In this document: one piece after another, positions 8,346 to 16,857 of the stretch
Layout of the letters: each line of letters begins with the position of its first letter
How positions within the stretch are numbered: position 1 is the stretch's first letter
Position numbers and translations under genes: made by a program
Assembly (NCBI GenBank): GCA_035627615.1
Contig: DASPLL010000008.1
Coordinates: 1-64,000 of the forward strand
Source: BRH-c25 sp035627615
GTDB lineage: Bacteria; Bacillota; Clostridia; Lutisporales; Lutisporaceae
DNA: 64,000 nt
Reading direction: 5' to 3'
The notes under the pieces: generated by a model
Database searches by the model: none
Told to the model about the DNA's origin: nothing
Seen by the model: the letters and a program-made list of their open reading frames with translations, nothing else

Positions 8346-9998
8346 ATGAGTAAATCAGATGAGGGCTATAAAAGCTTTGACAGCTCAGGGAAGATGATCA
8401 GGACCGGGAGAGGCTGCATAGGGGAAAATGGCATAGTAGCTGCCGGAAAATATGAAGCGTCAAAGGCTGGAATTGAGATACTAAAAAGAGGTGGCAATGC
8501 TTTTGATGCGGCAGTTGCTGTAGGATTTGTCATTGGGGTATGCGAGCCCAACGCATCCGGGCTTGGTGGCGGAGGCTTTATGACTGCCAGATTTTCTGAG
8601 ACAGGTGAGAACATATTCGTTGACTTCAGGGAAGTAGCACCTAAAATGGCAAGACCGGATATGTGGGAAACAGGAAATGATGGAGAGATTGTAAACAATG
8701 AAAACCTGTTCGGTGGAAAAGCAGTGGGAGTGCCTGGCGAAGCTGCAGGTCTTATATATATATTGGAGCATTATGGGACCATGTCCCTGGAAGCAGTAAT
8801 GGAGCCTGCTATAAGAATAGCACTGGAAGGATATGCCGTATCGCCATTATTGGCTGAAGATATGAGGGAGAATATAAGTGAGCTGAGAAAATATGAGGCC
8901 ACTGCCAGGACGTATTTAAAGAATAACAATCCATACACGGCAGGAGAAATAATAAAAAATCCGGATCTGGCAAATACATTGAGAATGATAGCTGAAGGTG
9001 GTAAAGATGCATTTTATAAGGGAGAAGTGGCGAAATCCATAGTTAAATCGGTGCAGGCAGCAAAGGGCGTTTTGACAATGGAAGACCTTGCCGGATACAG
9101 GGTACGGGTCAGAAGACCTGTATCGGGCAGTTACAGAGGTTATGAAATAGTATCCTCACCTCCTCCCAGCTCGGGAGGGACACATTTGATACAGATATTG
9201 AACTTGCTTGAATGCTTTGATGTAGGAGCTACGAAAGTGAATTCAGCCGGGTATCTGCATTTATTATCAGAAGCATTCAAGCTATGTTATGCCGACAGGG
9301 CTGAATATATGGGAGACACGGATTTTGTGCGTGTTCCGCTCTATGGACTTGTTTCAAAGGCCTATGCAAAGAAGCTGGCAAGGAAGATCGATATAGAAAA
9401 ATCACAGGAATATAAATGCAATGATCCGTGGGCGTATGAGCATAAGGACACAACGCATTTTTCCGTAGTGGATAAAGCCGGTAATCTGGTTGCCGTTACA
9501 CAAACGATAGATCATTTTTTTGGTTCCTGTATAGTGGCTGAGGGGACAGGTATTATACTGAACAATCAGATGTCTGATTTTTCCTTTGGCTGTAATAAAG
9601 CCAATTCGATCGCGCCATGTAAAAAGCCTCTTAGCTCTATGAGCCCAACCTTGATACTTAAAGAGGGGAAGCCTTTCATGGTTCTTGGCTCTCCTGGGGG
9701 CAGCAAAATAATCTCTTCACTGGTTCAGGTCATATCAAAAGTGATAGATCACAATATGGAGATTCAGGAGGCGGTTGAAGCTCCAAGGATATCAGATGAT
9801 ACGGAAAATAAGATATTATATGAATCAAGGATATCAGATGAAGCAATAAAAAGGCTCAGGGAAATGGGGCACGAGGCTTTGAAAATTGATGCATGGGACA
9901 GGCAGATGGGCTCTGTGCAGGCTGTAAGATTTGAGGATAACGGGATTCTCTGCGGAGCAGCAGATCCCAGAAGAGATGGAAAGGCCTTAGGCTATTGA
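8346..9998 (+). CDS. ggt: Gamma-glutamyltransferase
   Basis: Ntn-hydrolase of 550 aa that cleaves gamma-glutamyl bonds (glutathione, gamma-glutamyl peptides) or transfers the group. The precursor is expected to self-cleave before the catalytic threonine, T369 in KDTTHFSVVDKAGN. Later blocks NNQMSDF and PLSSMSPT and the GSPGGS oxyanion-type loop match the family. No convincing signal peptide is visible, unlike secreted Ggt. The start was moved to the ATG at 8346, preceded by GGGGGGA; an upstream start at 8295 lacks an RBS. It opens the peptide-catabolism island and is followed by its likely regulator. Confidence 0.9.
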   Translation: MSKSDEGYKSFDSSGKMIRTGRGCIGENGIVAAGKYEASKAGIEILKRGGNAFDAAVAVGFVIGVCEPNASGLGGGGFMTARFSETGENIFVDFREVAPKMARPDMWETGNDGEIVNNENLFGGKAVGVPGEAAGLIYILEHYGTMSLEAVMEPAIRIALEGYAVSPLLAEDMRENISELRKYEATARTYLKNNNPYTAGEIIKNPDLANTLRMIAEGGKDAFYKGEVAKSIVKSVQAAKGVLTMEDLAGYRVRVRRPVSGSYRGYEIVSSPPPSSGGTHLIQILNLLECFDVGATKVNSAGYLHLLSEAFKLCYADRAEYMGDTDFVRVPLYGLVSKAYAKKLARKIDIEKSQEYKCNDPWAYEHKDTTHFSVVDKAGNLVAVTQTIDHFFGSCIVAEGTGIILNNQMSDFSFGCNKANSIAPCKKPLSSMSPTLILKEGKPFMVLGSPGGSKIISSLVQVISKVIDHNMEIQEAVEAPRISDDTENKILYESRISDEAIKRLREMGHEALKIDAWDRQMGSVQAVRFEDNGILCGAADPRRDGKALGY

Positions 9999-10023
9999 CA
10001 TAAAAATAAAAATATTGTATATT
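9995..10023 (+). promoter_or_regulatory. SigmaA-type promoter of the rpiR-family gene
   Basis: TTGACA (9995-10000), 17 bases and TATATT (10018-10023). The -35 box overlaps the ggt stop codon. The sequence GTAGTAAT at 10060, downstream of the promoter, may be part of an autoregulatory site. Confidence 0.6.
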
Positions 10024-10116
10024 AATTCCATTTTATGATAGAATGAACCTGTCGAATAAGTAGTAATGTAAGTGAAACATATAGGCGGCAGATAGAAATG
10101 GAAGAAAGGATAGTTT

Positions 10117-10971
10117 ATGGAGAAAAAGAAGATACTCAAACAATTGGAAGAGGAATTTAATGAGCTTACCCCCAGTTTTCAAAAAATAGCAAACTATATT
10201 CTGATCAACTATAAATATATTCCTGCTATTTCCTCAGCTGACCTGGCAAACAGCATAGGAGTGAGCGACGCCAGTATAGTCAGGTTCTGCCAGAAGCTGG
10301 GCTACGAAGGCTTCATAGAATTTAAGAATGTTTTACTTATGGAAATAAACGACAGTGGGAAAAATCCTGTTGATAAGATGCTTAAGACAATAAAGCTTAT
10401 CGGTGAAGACAATAAGGATTATGCAAATCTGTTTCAAAACGAACTGGCAAATCTGAACAGAACAATAATGAGCTTTGAGGCGGAGGTATTGAAGGCTGCA
10501 GTTGATGAGATCGGAAAAGCAAAGAAAGTATATATTCTTGGTATGGGCAGCTGTAAAACAATTGCTGATCTTGTTTACTACAATTTCAAGAGGCTGGGGC
10601 TGAACTGTGAGACTATTACTTACGGCGGTATTGCGCTGTATGACAGCCTGTCCAGGATAGAAAAAAATGATGCGGTAATTATGATTAGCTTTCCCCGGTA
10701 TTCCATTGATTCATATAATGCAATGAAGCACGTGCATGATATAAAGGCCAAATCCATAATCATCACAGATAGTAATGAGAATAAGCTTGCAAAGCTGTCA
10801 GACTATGTAATGATTGCAACCAGTGAAAATCCCATTTATTTTTATAATTCCTATGTTGGTCCGATAGCACTTTGCAATATACTGGTATTTGAGTATTTCA
10901 CACGGAATAAGGAAAAATGCTTGAGACACCTTGAGAATATTAAAAAGCTGAATAAGTATTATCTTAAATAG
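10117..10971 (+). CDS. MurR/RpiR family transcriptional regulator
   Basis: Protein of 284 aa with the RpiR layout: an N-terminal helix-turn-helix (residues 1-75, with ANSIGVSDASIVRFCQKLGY as recognition region) and a C-terminal SIS sugar-phosphate-binding domain (about 120-260). Known members sense phosphosugars; E. coli MurR senses MurNAc-6-phosphate, a cell-wall sugar. Its position between ggt and the racemase-importer genes makes it the probable local regulator, and a murein-derived ligand would fit the island. It has its own promoter at 9995 and is followed by a strong terminator. Confidence 0.88.
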   Translation: MEKKKILKQLEEEFNELTPSFQKIANYILINYKYIPAISSADLANSIGVSDASIVRFCQKLGYEGFIEFKNVLLMEINDSGKNPVDKMLKTIKLIGEDNKDYANLFQNELANLNRTIMSFEAEVLKAAVDEIGKAKKVYILGMGSCKTIADLVYYNFKRLGLNCETITYGGIALYDSLSRIEKNDAVIMISFPRYSIDSYNAMKHVHDIKAKSIIITDSNENKLAKLSDYVMIATSENPIYFYNSYVGPIALCNILVFEYFTRNKEKCLRHLENIKKLNKYYLK

Positions 10972-10996
10972 TTTATATAGTATTAGTGAATGAACA

Positions 10997-11036
10997 GGAA
11001 GATTACAGCGTAGAACTGTAATCTTCCTTATTTTTT
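10997..11036 (+). terminator. Rho-independent terminator after the rpiR-family gene
   Basis: Perfect 12-bp stem (GGAAGATTACAG / CTGTAATCTTCC) with a 7-base loop and a T-rich tail. Confidence 0.9.
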
Positions 11037-11203
11037 ATAGTAAAATGCAGATTTTGGAATAACAAAAAAATATATAATAATTCAGTAATAATACTTGCAA
11101 AAATATCATATTATGAGTATAGTGTAATTATTACTACATGAAAATTATGGTATAAAACCTATTTTAACACAGGAGACGGAAGGAAAATAGAAGGAGTATG
11201 CAT

Positions 11204-12367
11204 ATGAGTGATATTGTACTAAGAGACACATTAGTAGAGGTCAATCTCGATAATATAGCTTATAACATGAAGCAAATAAAAGAAATGGTTGGTTATAATG
11301 TAGCAATAGCAGCAGTGGTTAAAGCCGATGCATACGGTTGCGGGGCGCTGGATATTGCTTCTGCGATAATTGAGAACGGTGCGGATTATTTAGCTGTTGC
11401 TACATTGTCAGAAGCTCTTGAGTTGAGAAGAAAGTATAAGGATTATCCGATTTTCATTATGGGATTTACTCCGGATGAACAACTGGAATATATAGTGAAA
11501 AATAACATTACTCAGACGGTATTTTCTTTAAGACAGTCAAAGCTATTGGATGCTTTAGGCAGAGTACATAATAAAAAACCGGTTATACATATCAAATATG
11601 ATACAGGATTCAACAGACTTGGATTCAGAGATTGTGAAGAAAGCATATCAGAGATCGAAGAAATATTTAAGCTTGATAATTTGAATATTGAAGGAATCTA
11701 TTCTCATTTTGCCCTGACAAGCTTTGAAGACGACGTCAGGCAGTACAGTAAGTTTGTGACTGCAATAAACAGGCTTGAATCAAAGGGCTGCAGCTTCAGA
11801 TACAAACACATATGTGACAGTATAGCCGCAGTGGATTATCCTCAATACCGGCTTGATATGATCAGACCGGGGGCTATAATTTATGGATTGAAATCTTATG
11901 AGAATGATAATTTGCGTTTAAAACAGGCCATTACCTTCAAATCAAAAATATACTACATTAAGTCAATAAAAAAAGGTGAAGGCATCAGCTATAGCTACAT
12001 GTGGAAAGCGAAGAGGGACAGCATAATAGGTACCATACCCTTTGGCTATGCTGATGGTTACCCGCGTAATATGAGGGATAAGGGATATGTAGTTATACGC
12101 GGTAAAAAAGCACCGATAGTAGGCGTAATATGTATGGATCAATGTATGGTGGACTTGACTGATATTGAGGATGCAAGGGAAGGTGATGAAGTAATTATCT
12201 ACGGAGACGGAACTGATGGTGCTTTGGATGTGCAAGCCATATCCCAGCTGGCAGGTACAAACAAGAATGAAGTGGTTTGCCGGCTGTCAAGAAGAACACC
12301 TCGTATATATATAAAGGACGGCAAGGTGGTAAAGGTATTGAATCATTTACTGGATTCCCCTATCTGA
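11204..12367 (+). CDS. alr: Alanine racemase (fold III PLP enzyme)
   Basis: PLP enzyme of 387 aa interconverting L- and D-alanine or a similar amino acid. The PLP lysine is K40 in AVVKADAYG, the C-terminal domain carries the catalytic tyrosine region GISYSYMW, and MCMDQCMVD matches the family's second signature. The start is the ATG at 11204, seven bases after AAGGAG; the ATG at 11198 is too close. It lies between an RpiR-type regulator and a peptide importer, so it may serve catabolism of D-alanine released from peptides rather than wall synthesis. Substrate breadth cannot be read from the sequence. Confidence 0.88.
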   Translation: MSDIVLRDTLVEVNLDNIAYNMKQIKEMVGYNVAIAAVVKADAYGCGALDIASAIIENGADYLAVATLSEALELRRKYKDYPIFIMGFTPDEQLEYIVKNNITQTVFSLRQSKLLDALGRVHNKKPVIHIKYDTGFNRLGFRDCEESISEIEEIFKLDNLNIEGIYSHFALTSFEDDVRQYSKFVTAINRLESKGCSFRYKHICDSIAAVDYPQYRLDMIRPGAIIYGLKSYENDNLRLKQAITFKSKIYYIKSIKKGEGISYSYMWKAKRDSIIGTIPFGYADGYPRNMRDKGYVVIRGKKAPIVGVICMDQCMVDLTDIEDAREGDEVIIYGDGTDGALDVQAISQLAGTNKNEVVCRLSRRTPRIYIKDGKVVKVLNHLLDSPI

Positions 12368-12452
12368 AGATAAGCGGCGGATATAGAGCAATGGCCTGAT
12401 ATAGCTACAATAAATATAAATAATAAGTTGATATAAAAGGGGGTGAATTTGA

Positions 12453-13370
12453 ATGGGGAAGTATATTCTAAAGAGAATTCTGTCAGCAGCCTTGACTATC
12501 TTATTTATTATCACGATAACCTTTTTCTTGATGAAGGCAATTCCCGGAGATCCGTTCAGTGCAGAAAAAATACCTAATGGTGCGGTAAGGGAAGCTGTTT
12601 TTGCTAAGTATGGATTGGATAAACCCGTCTATGTACAGTATTTTAAGTATTTAGGCAATTTTATCATGGGAGACTTTGGTGTATCCTACACAAAACAGGG
12701 ACTTACTGTTGACAGGATAATAAAAGACGGATTCCCTTATTCATTTCTTATAGGTACATATTCTTGTGCCTTAATCATCATTGTCGGCATTTCAATGGGT
12801 ATAGCATGTGCTCTGAAGCAGAACAAGCTGGTTGACAGATTTGTCATGGTTCTTGCAACTCTTGGAGCTACTATACCAAGCTTTGTACTGGCAACAGGTT
12901 TTCTATATCTTTTCAGTTCGGTTTTAGGGTGGGTACCGGCTTTTGGTATTGAAAACCCAAAGGGTTATATAGGACCAGTGCTTGTTATAGGAGCTTTTTC
13001 CATGTCATTTGTCACCAGACTGACCAGGACTTCAATTTTGGATGTAATGCAGCAGGATTACATAAGGACAGCAAGAGCAAAGGGGATATCAGAATTCAAG
13101 GTGATAGGAAAGCATGCTCTGCGAAATGCGCTTCTTCCTATTGTAACCTATATAGGACCAATGATTGCATCAATACTGACCGGCTCCTTTGTTATAGAAA
13201 AGGTATTCGGCATACCCGGTATTGGAAGTCTTTTTACTATCAGCATACTTAACAGGGATTATACATTAATAATGGGTACAACAGTTTTCTTTGCAATATT
13301 CCTGGTGCTCACCATATTGATTGTGGACATTTTATATGTATTTATAGACCCGAGAATAAAATATGAATAG
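12453..13370 (+). CDS. dppB: Peptide ABC transporter permease DppB/OppB
   Basis: Inner-membrane permease of 305 aa with six expected membrane segments, the first of two in a dipeptide/oligopeptide importer. It begins with the standard KYILKRILSAALTILFIITI segment and carries the ATPase-contact EAA-like loop (RTARAKGISEFKVIGKHALR) near residue 205. RBS AAGGGGGTG precedes the ATG. The permease-permease-ATPase-ATPase-binding protein order (dppB-C-D-F-A) is compact and complete, so this is an autonomous uptake system. Confidence 0.92.
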   Translation: MGKYILKRILSAALTILFIITITFFLMKAIPGDPFSAEKIPNGAVREAVFAKYGLDKPVYVQYFKYLGNFIMGDFGVSYTKQGLTVDRIIKDGFPYSFLIGTYSCALIIIVGISMGIACALKQNKLVDRFVMVLATLGATIPSFVLATGFLYLFSSVLGWVPAFGIENPKGYIGPVLVIGAFSMSFVTRLTRTSILDVMQQDYIRTARAKGISEFKVIGKHALRNALLPIVTYIGPMIASILTGSFVIEKVFGIPGIGSLFTISILNRDYTLIMGTTVFFAIFLVLTILIVDILYVFIDPRIKYE

Positions 13371-13381
13371 AGGTGGTACAC

Positions 13382-14713
13382 TTGTCCGGCGCAGCTAAAC
13401 TGGATTGCAGATGGGAGCCATTGAAAATAAAGGCTGTTGATTCTGAAATAATCGAAAGGCCAAGCCTTACATATGGTCAGGATAGTTGGAGAAGACTGAG
13501 AAGCAACAAAAGTGCCGTAGTAGCATTGATTATAATAGCTATCATTGTTTTATCAGCAATTCTGATACCATTTTTCTGGGATTACAGTTATGAACAACAG
13601 GAGCTGACTTTATCAAATATACCGCCCAGGCTGAATATTTATGAACTGGATAATAACAGTTATATATATATAACAAGTGAGTACAAAGTGATAGAAGTGA
13701 CAAAAGATGGTGAACTGATCAAATTAGCTGATTTAATCAAAGATGACAAGATGGGAAAAAAGTATTACTACGATGTAAACGGCAATACGGTGTTGATAGA
13801 TTACAGTCCATATTTCAATGCAAAGACCGAGTTTATAAAAATTGAGAGAGCATACAGGAAAAACCCGCTGATCAAGGTTAGTGATTATAAATATTTAAGG
13901 AATTATTTTGCATCACAGGGTGTGAGCAGGGATACAGTTACATTTGATGAGGCAAACACCATAATGAATAAAAGAATAGACAGATATGAAGTGAAGAGTA
14001 ATGATAAACCTGTCAAGCCCTTTGGCAGAGTATCGAATAAAACCTATATCTGGGGCTCCGACTCTCTGGGGCGTGATATGTTCATCAGAGTGGTGTATGG
14101 AGCAAGAGTATCTCTGTTAGTGGGTTTTATAGCCGCGTTAATTAATTTCGTAATAGGTGTGTTCTATGGGGGCATATCAGGTTACTTTGGCGGCAGAGTC
14201 GATAATCTGATGATGAGGTTCGTTGATATAATAAGCTCCATTCCAATGATGCTGTATGTGATATTACTGATGGTTGTTCTGAAGCCGGGCCTGCAATCCA
14301 TAATTATTGCGATGAGTGTGACATATTGGGTCGGCATGGCCCGCATAGTAAGAGGACAAGTTTTAAGTATGAGAGAGCAGGAATTTGTCCTGGCAGCCAG
14401 GACGATCGGAGCATCGACCCGCAGAATCCTTTTCAAACACCTGCTTCCTAATGCTATGGGCCCAATAATGGTATCACTGACAATGCAGATACCGTCAGCT
14501 ATGTTCACAGAAGCTTTTCTGAGCTTCACAGGCTTAGGTGTGGCTGCACCGAAAGCATCCTGGGGCAGTCTGTGCAATGATGCTCTTCAGGCGCTGACGA
14601 TCTATCCCTATCAGATGTTCTATCCGGCTTTGGCAATGTCCGTAACTATACTGGCCTTCAATATATTCAGTGACGGACTGAGGGATGCTTTGGATCCCAG
14701 ACTGAGGAAATAA
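13382..14713 (+). CDS. dppC: Peptide ABC transporter permease DppC/OppC with large extracytoplasmic insert
   Basis: Permease of 443 aa, about 140 residues longer than usual DppC. After the first membrane segment (about residues 45-65) comes a hydrophilic insert (about 70-215) rich in Tyr, Asp and Lys and predicted outside the membrane. The normal core then resumes at GSDSLGRDMFIRVVYGARVS. The ATPase-contact loop (AARTIGASTRRILFKHLLPN) is intact. The start is TTG at 13382, placed five bases after AGAGGTGG; the upstream GTG at 13373 overlaps the RBS itself. The insert could help dock the binding protein or recognise substrate. Confidence 0.9.
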   Translation: MSGAAKLDCRWEPLKIKAVDSEIIERPSLTYGQDSWRRLRSNKSAVVALIIIAIIVLSAILIPFFWDYSYEQQELTLSNIPPRLNIYELDNNSYIYITSEYKVIEVTKDGELIKLADLIKDDKMGKKYYYDVNGNTVLIDYSPYFNAKTEFIKIERAYRKNPLIKVSDYKYLRNYFASQGVSRDTVTFDEANTIMNKRIDRYEVKSNDKPVKPFGRVSNKTYIWGSDSLGRDMFIRVVYGARVSLLVGFIAALINFVIGVFYGGISGYFGGRVDNLMMRFVDIISSIPMMLYVILLMVVLKPGLQSIIIAMSVTYWVGMARIVRGQVLSMREQEFVLAARTIGASTRRILFKHLLPNAMGPIMVSLTMQIPSAMFTEAFLSFTGLGVAAPKASWGSLCNDALQALTIYPYQMFYPALAMSVTILAFNIFSDGLRDALDPRLRK

Positions 14714-14732
14714 TTCGGAGAGGAGTGATCAC

Positions 14733-15758
14733 ATGAGCAATAATGTACTTGAGGTTAACAATCTGGAAACTTCTTTCTTCACACATTTAGGTGAAGTAAA
14801 AGCTATAAGAGATATAAGCTTTAATGTAAAGTCCGGCGAAGCATTGGGCGTGGTCGGTGAATCAGGAAGCGGCAAGAGCGTTACATTCCTTTCCGTAATG
14901 AGATTACTTCAATACCCTGGGAAGGTCATTAGCGGTGAAATATTGTTTAACGGGCAAGATATTTTAGCAAGGAATACCAAAGAGATGAGACTTATCAGAG
15001 GGAATAAGATATCCATGATATTCCAGGACCCGATGACAAGCTTGAATCCGGTATATACGATCGGGAATCAAATAGTTGAAGTAATACAGGAACACAATAA
15101 CATCAGCAATAAGGAAGCAAAGCAAAAGGCTATTGAAATGCTCGGTATGGTAGGAATTCCATCTCCGCAGGACAGGTTCAGCAATTATCCCCATGAATTC
15201 AGCGGAGGCATGAGACAAAGAGCAATGATAGCCATAGCCCTGGCGTGCAATCCTCAATTATTGATTGCTGACGAGCCGACGACGGCCCTTGATGTAACAA
15301 TACAGGCACAAATTCTTGGCTTGATTAAGGAACTGAACAAAAAGCTGAATATGGCTACGGTGTTGATAACTCACGATCTTGGAATAGTAGCCAAAGTCTG
15401 CAGCAGAGTGATAGTAATGTATGGCGGATTAATAATGGAAGAAGGCATGGTGAAAGAAATTTTTTATAATCCGCTGCATCCGTATACAATGGGATTGTTA
15501 AAATCCATACCAAGATTATCAACAGGAAGCAGAACAAGGCTTGTTCCAATACCGGGAACGCCTCCTGACCTGTTGAAGCCGCCAACAGGATGCCCTTTTT
15601 GCAGTAGGTGCAAATATGCAATGAATATCTGCAGGGATGAAATACCTCCATTTTTTGAAAGCCAAGACCATAAGGCCATGTGCTGGTTACTGGATAAAAA
15701 TGCGCCTGTTATTGAAGATTATGAACATCAGAAGGGAGGCATCAAGAGTGGAGTATAA
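14733..15758 (+). CDS. dppD: Peptide ABC transporter ATPase DppD/OppD
   Basis: Cytosolic ATPase of 341 aa that powers peptide import. Walker A is GESGSGKS (near 44), the signature motif is FSGGMRQR and Walker B is LLIADEPTTALD. The C-terminal OppD/F extension has a cysteine cluster (CPFCSRCKYAMNIC), as in subfamily members that carry an Fe-S cluster or bind metal there. It overlaps dppF by 11 bases. Confidence 0.93.
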   Translation: MSNNVLEVNNLETSFFTHLGEVKAIRDISFNVKSGEALGVVGESGSGKSVTFLSVMRLLQYPGKVISGEILFNGQDILARNTKEMRLIRGNKISMIFQDPMTSLNPVYTIGNQIVEVIQEHNNISNKEAKQKAIEMLGMVGIPSPQDRFSNYPHEFSGGMRQRAMIAIALACNPQLLIADEPTTALDVTIQAQILGLIKELNKKLNMATVLITHDLGIVAKVCSRVIVMYGGLIMEEGMVKEIFYNPLHPYTMGLLKSIPRLSTGSRTRLVPIPGTPPDLLKPPTGCPFCSRCKYAMNICRDEIPPFFESQDHKAMCWLLDKNAPVIEDYEHQKGGIKSGV

Positions 15759-16731
15759 TGAAAGATTGCTGGAAATCAAAGGCTTGAAGAAATATTTTAT
15801 AAAGACCAAAGGGATTATCCATAAAAAAGTTGATTATATAAAAGCTGTAGATGATGTATCCTTTTTCATCAATAAAAGGGAAACCTTCGGCCTGGTAGGT
15901 GAATCCGGATGCGGGAAATCAACAACTGGAAGGACTATCATCAGATTGTATAAACCAACAGCCGGGAAAATCCTGTATGATGGAGTTGATATCGGGCAGC
16001 TCTGCGAAAAAGACCTGATGCCGTATAAAAAGAAGATACAGATGATATTTCAGGACCCCTATGCATCACTTAATGCCAGAATGACTGTAGCGGATATTAT
16101 AGGCGAGCCTATGGATATACATAACATTGCAAGTGGGAAGGAAAGAGAAGATAGAATAACAGAGCTTCTGAATATGGTTGGTCTGAGTAAGATCCATGCA
16201 AGCAGGTACCCCCACGAATTTTCCGGAGGTCAGAGACAAAGGATCGGGATTGCCAGGGCACTATCCGTCAACCCTGAATTCATAATATGTGACGAACCCA
16301 TATCTGCACTGGATGTATCCATTCAGGCTCAAGTGGTGAATATGCTGGAGGATCTGCAGGAGCAGCTTGGCCTTACTTATCTGTTTATTGCCCATGACCT
16401 GAGCATGGTCAGACATATTTCCGATAGAATCGGGGTTATGTACTTAGGTAATCTGGTAGAAGTAGCAGATAGAGACGAGCTATATGACAGGCCGATTCAC
16501 CCATACACAAAAGCGCTGTTGTCTTCAATACCGGTTCCTGACCCTGAATTATCGGAAAAAATGCAGAGAATTGTACTGGAAGGCGATGTACCAAGCCCTA
16601 TTAATCCACCTTCCGGGTGCAGGTTCAGAACAAGATGCCAGTATCAGACCGAAGCCTGTAAAGAAGCAGTACCGAAATTAACTGATGTCGGAAACAAGCA
16701 TTTTGTAGCATGCCGCCTGATACAGAACTAG
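15748..16731 (+). CDS. dppF: Peptide ABC transporter ATPase DppF/OppF
   Basis: Second ATPase of the importer, 327 aa, with Walker A GESGCGKST, signature FSGGQRQRIGIARAL and Walker B IICDEPISALD. The C-terminal OppF extension has CRFRTRCQYQTEAC. The start is GTG at 15748 behind AAGGGAGG, inside the end of dppD; the much longer frame back to 15637 has no RBS. It heterodimerises with DppD in known systems. Confidence 0.93.
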   Translation: MEYNERLLEIKGLKKYFIKTKGIIHKKVDYIKAVDDVSFFINKRETFGLVGESGCGKSTTGRTIIRLYKPTAGKILYDGVDIGQLCEKDLMPYKKKIQMIFQDPYASLNARMTVADIIGEPMDIHNIASGKEREDRITELLNMVGLSKIHASRYPHEFSGGQRQRIGIARALSVNPEFIICDEPISALDVSIQAQVVNMLEDLQEQLGLTYLFIAHDLSMVRHISDRIGVMYLGNLVEVADRDELYDRPIHPYTKALLSSIPVPDPELSEKMQRIVLEGDVPSPINPPSGCRFRTRCQYQTEACKEAVPKLTDVGNKHFVACRLIQN

Positions 16732-16857
16732 AACTGGAAATAATCAGCAATATAATTGCTAATTAAAAAGGCTTCGATTGAAGCATTATAACGAACTAGG
16801 AATGTTTAAGGTAAGTCAATACTTGCCTATGCATTATAAAAAATGAGGAGGGATAGT

